Assembly: GCF_935825525.1 (NCBI RefSeq) | Contig: NZ_CAKXZT010000101.1 | Location: forward strand, 100,626 to 164,625 | Source of the DNA: Mesorhizobium escarrei | GTDB taxonomy: Bacteria; Pseudomonadota; Alphaproteobacteria; Rhizobiales; Rhizobiaceae | Direction of reading: 5' to 3' | Length of the DNA: 64,000 nucleotides | In this document: positions 9,174-18,385 of the stretch, one piece after another | Position numbering within the stretch: position 1 is the first letter of the stretch | How the letters are laid out: each line of letters starts with the position of its first letter | Notes under the pieces: generated by a model | The model's database searches: none | What the model was told of the DNA's origin: nothing | The model's input: only the letters and a program-made list of their open reading frames with translations | Position numbers and translations under genes: made by a program

Positions 9174-9422
9174 TCCCGCCGTTAACGAACTCCGTACCTT
9201 CCTCGTTACTTCGCCAATTTGCGTGTGGCCTATGCAAGCATCCGTAACGCAGATTTGGATAGGTCAGCTTCTTTCCCAGCAATGCCTCGAGGTCGCTTCG
9301 CATCTGTCCTTCTGAGCATATGCTTGGGTTTGGACATCCATGAAAGAGCCCGCTGTCGGTGCCCGGTGCGCCACGGCACGTCAGCGACCAGACTCCACCG
9401 GGTTCACAAAGTTGACTCGCTG

Positions 9423-9465
9423 GGGTAGGGGGACCGCAGAGAAATCTCCGGTCGCAGCCTTACCC
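9423..9465 (+). ncRNA. Candidate structured 5' leader of queCDE
   Basis: Directly upstream of queC the sequence folds into a nested hairpin. The outer stem pairs 9423-9430 with 9458-9465 (including one G-T pair), the inner stem pairs GACCG (9432-9436) with CGGTC (9449-9453), and the top stem AGA/TCT is capped by a GAAA tetraloop (9441-9444) across a C-C mismatch. The element ends about 12 bases before the AAGGA ribosome binding site. The nature of a riboswitch, if any, is unknown; it does not resemble the preQ1-I consensus as I recall it. Confidence 0.4.
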
Positions 9466-9486
9466 GGTCAAAACAAGGATACCACG

Positions 9487-10185
9487 ATGAAGACTCTCGT
9501 CATCTGCTCCGGCGGATTGGACTCCGTTTCCCTTGCTCACAGCGTGGCAGCGGAGCACGAGCTCGCCGGCCTCCTGTCTTTCGATTACGGCCAACGGCAC
9601 AGGAAAGAATTGGGCTTCGCCGCTCTCTGCGCGGAGCGGCTGAACACTATGCACCAGATCATCAACATCCCCGAAATCGGCCGCGGCCTTTCCGGCTCAG
9701 CGCTCACCGATAATTTCGACGTGCCGGACGGCCACTACGCCGAAGACACGATGAAGATCACGGTAGTGCCGAACCGGAACGCCATCATGTTGGCAATTGC
9801 CTTCGGTCTCGCCACCGCGCACAAGGCCGAAGCGGTGGCGATGGCCGTACATGGTGGGGACCATTTCATCTATCCAGATTGCCGTCCGGCCTTCATCGAA
9901 GCTTTCCAGATGATGCAAGACCGGGCGCTGGAAGGCTACGCAGAGATTCGCCTTTATACGCCTTACGTCAACCTCACGAAGGGCGACATCGTCCGGGATG
10001 GAGCAAGACACGGAACGCCATTTGCGGAGACCTGGTCGTGTTACAAGGGCGGCGAGCGTCACTGCGGACGGTGCGGGACCTGCGTGGAGCGGCGCGAGGC
10101 GTTTCATCTCGCGGGGCACGCTGATCCTACCGACTACGAAGACCCTGTCTTCTGGCTCGAGGCGCTGCGGAGGAGGAGCGCCTGA
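9487..10185 (+). CDS. queC: 7-cyano-7-deazaguanine synthase QueC
   Basis: QueC converts 7-carboxy-7-deazaguanine to preQ0 with ATP and ammonia in queuosine biosynthesis. The 232-residue protein starts with the PP-loop motif CSGGLDSVSLAHS (residues 6-18) and has FDYGQRH, VPNRNAIMLAIA, HGGDHFIYPDCRP and a C-terminal zinc site CYKGGERHCGRCGTC. I chose the ATG at 9487 because AAGGA lies ahead of it; longer in-frame starts lack homology. It overlaps queD by one base, and a folded leader precedes it. Confidence 0.96.
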   Translation: MKTLVICSGGLDSVSLAHSVAAEHELAGLLSFDYGQRHRKELGFAALCAERLNTMHQIINIPEIGRGLSGSALTDNFDVPDGHYAEDTMKITVVPNRNAIMLAIAFGLATAHKAEAVAMAVHGGDHFIYPDCRPAFIEAFQMMQDRALEGYAEIRLYTPYVNLTKGDIVRDGARHGTPFAETWSCYKGGERHCGRCGTCVERREAFHLAGHADPTDYEDPVFWLEALRRRSA

Positions 10186-10541
10186 TGTTCCGCATCACCA
10201 AGGAATTCCACTTCTCGGCCTCGCACCAGCTCACCTCTTTGCCGCCGGATCATCAGTGCGCGCGCCTGCACGGGCATAACTACATCGTCGAAGTGGAACT
10301 TTCGGCGAAGGACCTGGACGCGCACGGCTTCGTGCGCGACTATCACGATCTGGCGCCCCTCAAACGCTATATCGACGAGAGCCTCGACCATCGGCACCTC
10401 AACGAGGTGCTGGGACATGAGCAAGTCACGGCGGAATACTTGGCCAGACATTTCTATGAATGGTGCAAGGCACGTCTGCCGGAAACCGCGGCCGTGCGGG
10501 TGAGCGAAACCCCGAAAACCTGGGCGGAATACCGGCCGTGA
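10185..10541 (+). CDS. queD: 6-carboxy-5,6,7,8-tetrahydropterin synthase QueD
   Basis: QueD converts dihydroneopterin triphosphate to 6-carboxytetrahydropterin, the first queuosine-specific step. The 118-residue product has the zinc-binding histidines of the family ([22 protein letters not shown]) and the FVRDYHDL and LDHRHLN segments. The cysteine in [10 protein letters not shown] is in the catalytic position. It sits between queC (1-base overlap) and queE (4-base overlap), so the three are one translationally coupled operon. Confidence 0.95.
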   Translation: MFRITKEFHFSASHQLTSLPPDHQCARLHGHNYIVEVELSAKDLDAHGFVRDYHDLAPLKRYIDESLDHRHLNEVLGHEQVTAEYLARHFYEWCKARLPETAAVRVSETPKTWAEYRP

Positions 10542-11272
10542 CGGACACGTGTCCCGCAATCCGTGTGAGCGAGATATTTGGGCCCACGATCCAGGGCGAG
10601 GGAGTGCTCATCGGTTTGCCTACAGTCTTCATCAGAACCGGCGGGTGTGACTACCGGTGCTCCTGGTGCGACAGCCTCCATGCGGTGGACAGTCAATTCC
10701 GCCACGAATGGGAGATGATGCCAATCGATGCGGTGTGGCAAAGCGTCGTTGGGCTTTCCGGTGGCCGGCCAGTGATGGTGTCGCTGTCAGGCGGTAATCC
10801 GGCCATTCAGCCCTTCGGTGCGCTGATCGAGCGAGGCCATGGTGAAGGTTACCGTTTTGCGCTGGAAACCCAGGGTTCGGTGGTCAGGGACTGGTTTGCG
10901 GATCTTGATGTGCTGGTTCTCAGCCCAAAGCCGCCGTCAAGCGAAATGAGGACCGATTGGGCTGCATTCCAGGCGTGCATAGAAGCGGCGCAGCAGAAGC
11001 CGCAAATCGTGCTCAAGCTCGTTGTTTTCGACGAGAATGACTACGCCTACGCCAAAGACGCCGCGGCGCGATTTCCGCGCCTTCCGGTCTATCTGCAACC
11101 CGGCAATCACACGCCACCGCGCCCTGGCAATGAAGACGCACCTGTCGACCTGGACGGAATAATAAAACGCATGGAGTGGCTTGTGGAAAAGGTGACACAC
11201 GACAGGTGGTTCGAAGCACGCGTGTTGCCGCAGTTGCACGTTATGCTCTGGGGAAACAGGAGAGGCGTTTAG
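10538..11272 (+). CDS. queE: 7-carboxy-7-deazaguanine synthase QueE (radical SAM)
   Basis: QueE is a radical SAM enzyme that rearranges 6-carboxytetrahydropterin to 7-carboxy-7-deazaguanine. The [4Fe-4S] motif CDYRCSWC (CX3CX2C) lies near residue 36, after [10 protein letters not shown] and [16 protein letters not shown] matches the SAM-binding GG region, and VLSPKPPS lies later. I chose the GTG at 10538, overlapping the queD stop (GTGA), because residues before it in the same frame lack homology and lie in queD. Length is 244 residues. Confidence 0.93.
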   Translation: MTDTCPAIRVSEIFGPTIQGEGVLIGLPTVFIRTGGCDYRCSWCDSLHAVDSQFRHEWEMMPIDAVWQSVVGLSGGRPVMVSLSGGNPAIQPFGALIERGHGEGYRFALETQGSVVRDWFADLDVLVLSPKPPSSEMRTDWAAFQACIEAAQQKPQIVLKLVVFDENDYAYAKDAAARFPRLPVYLQPGNHTPPRPGNEDAPVDLDGIIKRMEWLVEKVTHDRWFEARVLPQLHVMLWGNRRGV

Positions 11273-11502
11273 TCGCGCCTGTGCGGGAAATGCGCCCGCG
11301 GATTTTCGGTTCGACGGGCCAGATGTTGACCATCTAGATCCCGATCGCAGCCACCAAGGCAAACAGGTTGCCTCGACGACCTTTCGGCCGCTGCCAGGCC
11401 GCATGTCCGCCGACGGTCTGCCCTTGTTTTTAAGAGGGCACGCGGCTGCGGCGAATGCGGCACTGCGTGAGAGGTCCTGCGCGTTATCGCGCCGCCGCTG
11501 CT
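11273..11502. other. Intergenic, no gene seen
   Basis: Region between queE and the sigma-54 promoter of the dctA relic. No supported coding sequence. It would be expected to hold DctD or NifA binding sites if the promoter were functional; none was identified with confidence. Confidence 0.4.
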
Positions 11503-11517
11503 TGGCACGGCACTTGC
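11503..11517 (+). promoter_or_regulatory. Sigma-54 (-24/-12) promoter upstream of dctA relic
   Basis: TGGCACG-N4-TTGC, an exact match to the RpoN consensus TGGCAC-N5-TTGC, about 95 bases before the dctA start codon. In rhizobia dctA is transcribed from a sigma-54 promoter activated by DctD and, in nodules, NifA. The promoter is intact although the gene is not. Confidence 0.88.
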
Positions 11518-11610
11518 GCCCGAGATGGCAGCAGCGTTCGACCGGAGCGCCGCCAGTGAGAGGCCTTGAAGCAAGGAAGAGCCCGCCCCGATCCGGCAGG
11601 GAGAGAAACG

Positions 11611-12672
11611 GTGTTAGCTCCACAAGTCCACAGCGCGAACGCCGGGCCTCGTAAGCCCCATATTGCGCGGCTTTACGTTCAGGTGCTTGCCGCCGTCGCC
11701 CTCGGTGTCGCAGTGGGCTATTTCTGTCCGGGGCCCGGAGAGGCTCTGAAGCCGCTCGGCGATGCTTTCATCAAGCTCGTGAAGATCATCATCGCGCCTG
11801 TCATCTTCCTGACAATTGCGACAGGCATCGGCGGCATGAACGATCTCAAGAAGGTCGGCCGGGTCGCCGGCAAGGCAATGATCTATTTCCTCACCTTCTC
11901 GAGCCTCGCATTGATTGTCGGTCTCATTGTCGCAAATGTCGTTCAGCCAGGTGCTGGCCTCAACATTGATCCGGCGGCGCTCGATGTTCAGGCCGTGAAG
12001 GGCTATGCCGCCAAGGTCCACGAGCAGTCCGTGACCGGCTTTCTGATGAACATCATCCCGATAACGATCGTTGGTGCCTTCGCCGAAGGCGACATCCTGC
12101 AGGTCCTGTTCTTCTCGGTCCTGTTCGGCATCGCTCTGGCGATGGTCGGCGACACGGGCAAGCCTGTGCTTTCTTTGCTTCAGGCGCTCCTTGCGCCGGT
12201 GTTCAAGCTGGTCGGCATTCTGATGAGGGCCGCGCCCGTCGAAGGGGCGAGCGCCAGGCGTTCGGTCGTGGGCCTCGGCATCCCGGCCGGATATTCATTC
12301 AATCTGCACGGCACCAACATCTACATGACGCTGGTCCCCCTCTTCCTCGCCCAGGCGACGAACACGGATCTGTCGATCGGCGGTCGGATCCTGCTGCTGT
12401 TCGTCGCCTTGCTCTCTTCGAAGGGAACAACTCGCATTACCGGTGCGGGCCTCCTCACGTTGGCTGCAGCGCTCTTTGTCGTTCCGACCGCCCCAGCTGC
12501 CGGCGTGACGCTTATTCTTCGCGTCGACCACTTTATGTCGGAGTGCCGTGTGCTGACCATTTTTCTCGGCAACGCAGTGGGAAGGCTTGTTGTCGCCCGG
12601 AGCAGGGCGAGCCGGATGATGGACGATTGGCAAAGGCTCTCGCGAGCGGGTCCTTCGGCGCTCGGGCGTTGA
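11611..12672 (+). pseudogene. dctA: C4-dicarboxylate transporter DctA, internally deleted
   Basis: DctA is the proton/dicarboxylate symporter that feeds bacteroids with succinate and malate. The N-terminal half is intact: [58 protein letters not shown]. After ILMRAAPV it jumps to [20 protein letters not shown], so about 65 residues that normally include an EAALPSLM-type motif are missing in frame. Near 12597 a frameshift replaces the normal C-terminus; the expected tail [14 protein letters not shown] reads in another frame. I take the GTG at 11611 behind GGGAGAG as the original start. Transport activity is unlikely. Confidence 0.85.
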
Positions 12673-12928
12673 AGGGCAGATCGCCCGGCGTGATGACCGG
12701 TGGTCTCGGCTGGCAACTCGCGAACGCCGCTCAGCTATTGCAGTCAGCCCATTGGAGCGAAGCCGTCATAAAGCAACCGCCAGATGGCGCCGGCATCGAC
12801 ATTGTGAGCCCCCCGCGACTGCCGATACTGCGGGAACTGCCGGGCAAGCGATCCAAAGCGACGACCAACTTTCACGCCAAAAGGCCAGCCGTTGCTGCCC
12901 CGTTAACGGCTGATTGGAGCCCGACCCC

Positions 12929-13645
12929 ATGTCCAAGCAAAACGCCGGCCTTGTCGCCGTAATCGGTTTCTTAGTCCTCGCCTTGTCCGTGCTGGGAACG
13001 CTAAAGCGACAGCCAGATAGGTTGACGACCTGCAACGGCTCGGAGATGAACGCCTTGCTCGCGGCGGACTTGAGGATACTCATTCGGCAGCATCGCGACG
13101 TACTCCTCAACGACCTCGCCTCGCCAATCGCCGGCAATCCGCAGGGCGACGTCCCCCTGGTCTCATTCCTCGACTACAACTGCCCGCTGTGCAAGGAAAT
13201 GGACCTCATTCTCCAGCAAGCCCTCAAGCATGATCCCAATCTGAGGAGTGTGCGTAAACAGCTCCCGGTCCTGGGACCTGCTTCCGAATTCGCCGCGCGC
13301 GCGGCGCTCGCCTCCCACAAACAGGGAAAATATGAGGCGTTCGATCGCGCCCTTTTTGCTTTTCCCGGCTTGGTGAACCAAAGAACCACCCTAGCCGTTG
13401 CGGCACGTGTCGGCCTCGATGTTGAGCAGCTCAAGCGGGATATGCAAGGCCCGGCCATCACCGACGCCATCGCACGCGATCGCGCGCTCGCCAATGAGCT
13501 GTACATCACCGGCACGCCGGCGTTGGTGGTCGGCGACGAAGTGATAGCCGGGGTGGTAGAGATGGGCGGGCTGCGAAGCTGCATCGCCGATGTGCGCGCA
13601 AACGCCAAGGTTCAGTCTTCCACAGCTGCAGAATCGGCATTTTGA
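12929..13645 (+). CDS. DsbA/Com1-like thiol:disulfide oxidoreductase
   Basis: A 238-residue thioredoxin-fold protein. Residues 1-25 form a membrane anchor or uncleaved signal (AGLVAVIGFLVLALSVLG). The active site is FLDYNCPLCKEM (CPLC, near residue 87), and a cis-proline loop TGTPALVVGDEVIAG appears late, both typical of DsbA-family proteins with an inserted helical domain. It is expected to act in the periplasm on disulfide bonds. Its location just upstream of the ardC-rlxS region suggests it may serve assembly of secreted transfer proteins, but that is inference. I chose the ATG at 12929 over an upstream in-frame TTG. Confidence 0.82.
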   Translation: MSKQNAGLVAVIGFLVLALSVLGTLKRQPDRLTTCNGSEMNALLAADLRILIRQHRDVLLNDLASPIAGNPQGDVPLVSFLDYNCPLCKEMDLILQQALKHDPNLRSVRKQLPVLGPASEFAARAALASHKQGKYEAFDRALFAFPGLVNQRTTLAVAARVGLDVEQLKRDMQGPAITDAIARDRALANELYITGTPALVVGDEVIAGVVEMGGLRSCIADVRANAKVQSSTAAESAF

Positions 13646-14046
13646 CCGCATCAACTGCTCTCAGGGACCAGAGTCCTGAGCGCCCGCGCGCCTGAAGGCG
13701 CGCGCCGGGTGCTCGTGCACCGAGCCCGCTTTTCTTCGACAGGCTCAGGCGGTCTCGGCCATCCGGCTTCGCCCCCTGACGCGGGCAGCCTGTCGGCTGC
13801 TGACGGTCGCCGGCCAGCCGGCCGGCGTCAATTTTGTGGTGGCCTTCCCCGGTGGCACGGGGTGGGCGGCACTCCCTTCTAGGCCAGCCGCGGCATCCCG
13901 CAACCCTCCGCTTGCCGCTCCGGGTCCTCCTCTTCGTTCCGGTCCTTCGGATGCGGTCTGCCTTCTACGGCGGGCCTTTCCGGTCGCTTTTGCCGCCCAC
14001 CCCGCTTCCGGGGGGAGGGCGCAATTGGCGAACGGAGGACCAGACA
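13646..14046. other. GC-rich intergenic region upstream of ardC, with hairpins
   Basis: About 400 bases with no supported gene. Two hairpins follow the DsbA-like stop: CTCAGG/CCTGAG at 13660-13680 and an eight-base CGCGCGCC/GGCGCGCG stem with TGAA loop at 13685-13704. These may terminate the upstream gene. The remainder is very GC-rich, like the spacers around the DUF2958 and DUF736 genes. Confidence 0.5.
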
Positions 14047-15009
14047 ATGCGTGCAAACAACAAGCGTTCCGGCAGCCGCGAGGCTGGCGCGGGCAAGGGC
14101 GGGCGCTCAGTCGCCAGCCTCTATCAGGAGATCACAGACCGCATCGTTGCCGAACTGGAGCGCGGCACCGTGCCATGGGTCAAGCCCTGGGGCAGGGCAA
14201 AGGCAGCCCTTGGCCTGCCCAGGAATGCAGCCACCCAGCGCCGCTATTCCGGCATCAATATCCTGATCCTGTGGGGCGCCGTCATCGAGCGCTCATACCC
14301 CAGCCAGAACTGGCTCACCTTCCGGCAGGCGCTTGCCCTTGGCGGCAATGTCAGGAAGGGCGAGCGCGGCACGACCATCGTTCACGCTGACCGCTTTATT
14401 CCCAAGGACGAAAAGGAACGCGCCAAGGCCGATGGCGACGAACCGCAGGCCGTGCCTTTTTTGAAGCGCTTTACCGTCTTCAATGTCGCGCAGTGCGATA
14501 ATCTTCCCGACCATCTCCATGCCGCCGCCGAGCCGCTGCCGGCGCGCGAAATCGTCCCGCAGGCCGAGCAACTTATTCGCAGAAGCGGTGCGGATTTCCG
14601 TATCGGTGGCGATCGCGCTTTCTACATGCCCGGCAGCGACACCATCCAGGTGCCGCCCCAGCCGGCTTTCTTCCACCAGATCGACTACTACCGGACCTGC
14701 TTTCACGAGCTTGGCCACTGGACCGGCCACCCGACGCGACTCGCGCGCGACCTGTCAGGCTCATTCGGCTCCAGAACCTATGCGCGCGAGGAATTGGTCG
14801 CCGAGATGGCCGCAGCCTTCATCTGCAGCAGTCTCGGTATCGAGCCGACCGTGCGCCATTCCGATTACATCGGCTCATGGCTGACGGTTCTGCGCGAGGA
14901 CAATCGCGCCATTTTCCGCGCCGCCAGCCATGCCTCGAAAGCCGCCGATTTCCTGCTTGGCCTTAATGCCGACGTCGAAGGCGAGGCGCATGCCGAGATC
15001 GCCGCGTGA
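14047..15009 (+). CDS. ardC: ArdC-like antirestriction protein (zincin domain)
   Basis: A 320-residue protein of the ArdC family found on plasmids and conjugative elements, where it protects incoming single-stranded DNA from restriction. The N-terminal ssDNA-binding domain includes YQEITDRIVAELERGTVPWV, KPW, YSGINILILWG and WLTFRQALALGGNVRKGERG. The C-terminal metallopeptidase domain contains CFHELGHWTGH (HEXXH, near residue 221), then YAREELVAEMAAAFIC. The ATG at 14047 follows a GGAGG. It begins a series of element-maintenance genes ahead of the relaxase block. Confidence 0.92.
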   Translation: MRANNKRSGSREAGAGKGGRSVASLYQEITDRIVAELERGTVPWVKPWGRAKAALGLPRNAATQRRYSGINILILWGAVIERSYPSQNWLTFRQALALGGNVRKGERGTTIVHADRFIPKDEKERAKADGDEPQAVPFLKRFTVFNVAQCDNLPDHLHAAAEPLPAREIVPQAEQLIRRSGADFRIGGDRAFYMPGSDTIQVPPQPAFFHQIDYYRTCFHELGHWTGHPTRLARDLSGSFGSRTYAREELVAEMAAAFICSSLGIEPTVRHSDYIGSWLTVLREDNRAIFRAASHASKAADFLLGLNADVEGEAHAEIAA

Positions 15010-15151
15010 GCGCGCTCCATCGCCATGCGCGACCGTCTTGCGCTTCTGACGGCGCGCCGATGCGCCCGCGCGCGGCGCACCAGCCGCTCGTATCCGCCTG
15101 TTTCAAAAAGCCGCACTCAATCAGCCCGAACCGTCTTGAAGGAATTCCGCA
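15010..15151. other. Short GC-rich spacer
   Basis: No gene seen between ardC and the DUF2958 gene. A GAAGGA ribosome binding site precedes the ATG at 15152. Confidence 0.4.
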
Positions 15152-15571
15152 ATGATCCTGATCACCGATGAACTGCGCGCCCGTCTCCTCGCCAATGGCG
15201 CTGCCGACACCGAAACCGACCACGCACCGGTCGTGAAACTGTTCGATCCGGCCGGTCCTGCGATCTGGCTTCTGACCGAACTCGATGCAGACGGCGACAC
15301 GCTGTTCGGCCTTTGCGACCTCGGCTTCGGCTTCCCTGAACTCGGCAGCGTCAGCCTTGCCGAACTCGAATCCATCAAGGGTCCGCTCGGACTGGGCATC
15401 GAGCGCGACCTTTATTTCAAAGCGCGTTTTCCGCTGTCCGTTTATGCGGAGGCCGCGCGCAGCGCCGGCCAGATCACCGAAGCCGAGCGGCTTCTGCGGC
15501 AGACAGCGGAAGCACTCGCCAAATCCCATTCCGAGCTTCCGCCAGACGCGGCGGAACCAGAGCGCCGCTAG
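15152..15571 (+). CDS. DUF2958 domain protein
   Basis: A 139-residue protein with the DUF2958 pattern: LITDELRARLLANG at the start, PVVKLFDPAGPAIWLLTELD, LFGLCDLGFGFPELGSVSL and the ERDLYFKARFPLSVYAEAAR helix. Function is unknown; the family is common on conjugative elements next to ArdC and ParB-like genes, as here. Good GAAGGA ribosome binding site. Confidence 0.88.
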   Translation: MILITDELRARLLANGAADTETDHAPVVKLFDPAGPAIWLLTELDADGDTLFGLCDLGFGFPELGSVSLAELESIKGPLGLGIERDLYFKARFPLSVYAEAARSAGQITEAERLLRQTAEALAKSHSELPPDAAEPERR

Positions 15572-15647
15572 GCGCAAACCCGTCCCCGCCGCATCGGCCT
15601 TCGGTCTCCCCGGCGGGGACAATCGCACCCCAAATGAAGGAGAAGAC

Positions 15648-17620
15648 ATGCAGCTTGCCCATATTCCGCTCGACCGACTGAATATTTCCGCCCTCAACAT
15701 GCGCCACGGTAAACGCGCGCCCGACCTGTCCGACATTCTGCCGTCCGTCCGCGCGCGTGGCGTCCTCGTGCCCTTCTGGTGCGGCCCAACGGCTCCCCGA
15801 AAACTTCGAGATCGTCGCCGGACGGCGACGCTATTTCGCCGCGAAATCGCTCGCCGACGAGCGAGGTAAAGCCGATCCCTTGCCCTGCGCCATCATGGAG
15901 GCTGGCGAGGACGCCGATGCCCTCGAAGCCTCGTTGATCGAGAACGTCGCCCGCCTCGACCCCGACGGAGTGTCGCAATGGGAGACGTTCTCACGGCTGA
16001 TCAGAGAAGGCCGCACAGTTCCGGAGATCGCCGGCACCTTCGGCTTACGGAGCTTCAGATGAAGCGCATTCTGGCGCTTGGCGAACTGCTGCCCAAAATC
16101 CGCGAAACCTGTCGGCGGGACGAAATCACACCGAAACCGCTCGCTATCTCACCATGGCTTCGAAAGCCCAGCAGAAGGATTGGCTGGCACTGTTTGCCGA
16201 TCCGGGGCAATACGCGCCACGCGGCTATCAGTTGAAGCAATGGCTGTTCGGTGGACAGTCAATCTCCACCAAGGTGGCGCTGTTTGCCATCGAGGATTAT
16301 CCCGGCCTGATCGTCTCCGATCTGTTTGGCGAGGAAAGTTATTTCGCCGACGCCGACCTGTTCTGGCAAAAGCAGAACGAGGCGATTGCCGCCAAGCGCG
16401 ACGCCTGTCTGGAACACGGTTGGAGCGAGGTGATCGTGCTCGAACCGGGTCAGCATTTCCACTCATGGGACCACGAAAAGACGCCGAAGCAGAAGGGCGG
16501 CAAGGTCTTTATCGCCGTCTCGTATCGCGGCGAGGTCGAGCGTCACGAGGGCTGGCTATCGTGCAAGGAGGCTCGCCGCGCCCGCGCGAATGGCGAGGGC
16601 GCAGAGGAGACGGCCGCGAAACCGTCGCGGCCCGAACTCGCCGGACCGATGCAGAACTATGTCGATCTGCACCGTCATGCCGCCGTGCGCTTGGGCCTGC
16701 TCGACCATCCGGGCGCAGCACTTCGCCTGATGGTGGCGCATGCGATAGGCGGTTCCGGCCTGTGGCAGGTGCGCCGCGAACCGCAGCGCGCTTGCAGCGA
16801 GATCGTGGCCGCAAGCCTCGCCGGAAGCAGGGCGGAAGCCGCGTTCGCCGAAAAACGGCGCGAGGTCGTGGCGCTGCTTGGGCAACCGGATGAGGACGGC
16901 ACAATCGCTGGCGGCAATGGCGACGACTTCGGCACGGCAAGCATCTTCGCGCGGCTCCTGGCGCTCTGCGACGATCATGTCATGCGCGTTCTCAGTATCG
17001 TCATGGCCGAGACACTTGAAGCCGGCAGCGCCGTCATCGACGCGCTCGGCCATCATCTGAATGTCGACATCGGCGCTTGCTGGCAACCGGACGACGCCTT
17101 CTTCGACCTGTTGCGCGACAAGGAAATTGCCAACTCCATGCTTGCCGAAGTCGGCGGCAAACATGTCGCGGACGGCAATGTCGCCGAAAAGGTGAAGACG
17201 CAAAAGAAGATCATCCGCGACTTTCTTTCAGGCGATAACGGCCGCAGACAAGTCGAGACCTGGCTGCCGCGCTGGATGAAATTCCCGGTCGAAAGCTACA
17301 CTGATCGAGGCGGCTTCCGCACCGCCGATCAATGGGCACGGGTCAGGCCGCTGTTCGTCTGCGACCAGCCTGTCACGGCCGGCGGCGGCTTCTCGGCAGC
17401 CGCCATGCGGCACTGTACCCTGGTCGCAGTGGCTGCATGTTCGAGCTTCCTTTGCCCCGCATCGCGCAGCAAAATCCGGCCGGCAAACTCCTTATCCCCA
17501 TGGATCGGTCCGCCCGCCCGATGCCTGCTCTGCGCCCAACCTGCGGTCACGATCTCGATCGGCGTGGCACCTTATCAGCCGCAGGCCTTGTCAATTCCCG
17601 CCCCTCCTGCCTGGCTGTAG
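15648..17620 (+). pseudogene. ParB/Spo0J-type partition protein, three frameshifts
   Basis: The start (ATG 15648 behind GAAGGAG) reads MQLAHIPLDRLNISALNMRH, a ParB N-terminus. Homology then passes to a second frame near 15775 (ENFEIVAGRRRYFAAKSLAD, IMEAGEDADALEASLIENVA), to a third near 16045 (LTELQMKRILALGELLPKIR) and to a fourth near 16120 (ARYLTMASKAQQKDWLALFA onward to DRGGFRTADQWARVRPLF near 17355). Several junctions lie at short repeats of C or AC and fit small deletions. The last frame runs on to 17620 with non-homologous sequence. In one frame this would be a ParB-like protein of roughly 570 residues or more, the type found on rhizobial ICEs. Three shifts make function unlikely unless they are sequencing errors. 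Confidence 0.8.
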
Positions 17621-17900
17621 CGACCGCGTTTCCCACGATCTCCTGCTCTCTTCAAGGACCATTCCCCTGCGGCTGGCTTGTCGACCTATGGGCGGATCCG
17701 GACCGCCCGAAACCCTCGCCGATCAGCTTTTTTCCCCGCCGCCTGCGGCGGCTTCCTCGCGCCGCTTCGCTTCAAAAAAGCTGCCCGCTCGGGTCCTCCG
17801 CTATTGCTTCGGCCCTGTCGGGTTCAGGCGGTCCGGACGCGCCCATTACGGTCCGCCATCGCAGGGGATGGTCCCCGGCGACAGCAAAAGGAGACTTCAA
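17621..17900. other. GC-rich spacer before the DUF736 gene
   Basis: No gene supported. The stretch continues the GC-rich spacer type seen before ardC. An AAAAGGAG ribosome binding site ends it, just before the ATG at 17901. Confidence 0.4.
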
Positions 17901-18224
17901 ATGACCGCGATCGGTTACGTCAACAAGCAGGAAAACGGCGCCTACAAGGGCCAGCTCAAGACGCTCAGCGTCCGCGCCGACATCGACATCGTCCCCAACC
18001 AGGCCAAGAGCGCCGACAACCATCCCGACTTCCGGGTGCTGACGCAGGGGGTCGAAGTTGGCGCCGGCTGGATCCGCACCGGCGAGACTTCCGGCAAGGA
18101 TTATGTGAGCCTGTCGATTGCAGCGCCGGAGTTCGGACCGCGCAAGCTCTACGCCAATCTCGGCCGCGCCGCCGGCCAGGACGATGACGACACCTACGCC
18201 ATCATCTGGAACCCGGCCGACTGA
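17901..18224 (+). CDS. DUF736 family protein
   Basis: A 107-residue protein matching DUF736: IGYVNKQENGAYKGQLKTLS at the N-terminus, a central PDFRVLTQGVEVGAGWIRTG and the end KLYANLGRAAGQDDDDTYAI. The family is nearly confined to alphaproteobacterial conjugative elements and its function is unknown. A strong hairpin follows the gene (18236-18265). Confidence 0.92.
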   Translation: MTAIGYVNKQENGAYKGQLKTLSVRADIDIVPNQAKSADNHPDFRVLTQGVEVGAGWIRTGETSGKDYVSLSIAAPEFGPRKLYANLGRAAGQDDDDTYAIIWNPAD

Positions 18225-18235
18225 TCGGCCGACCC

Positions 18236-18265
18236 GAGCCTCGCGCCCCATCCGGCGCGGGGCTC
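18236..18265 (+). terminator. Hairpin after the DUF736 gene
   Basis: A 12-base stem with one T-G pair pairs 18236-18247 with 18254-18265 around a six-base loop, 12 bases after the stop. There is no T run, so it may be a terminator assisted by other factors or an mRNA-stabilising end. Confidence 0.5.
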
Positions 18266-18385
18266 ATTCCCAGGCGCCCGCCCGAAAAGGCGGCGAAAAC
18301 TCTCCCCGGACTCTTCGCCCGTCCCGGAGGCGATCTCGCTCGCCCATCCTCGCCCTCGCTTGTCCGAAGCGAAACGAGGATCACC

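Noticed and set aside
9423..9465. Assignment as a preQ1-I riboswitch
   Set aside because: The conserved preQ1-I loop and A-rich tail are not visible; only a generic structured leader is claimed.
12673..12928. Gene between the dctA relic and the DsbA-like gene
   Set aside because: The open plus-strand frame is the frameshifted dctA tail running on without further homology.
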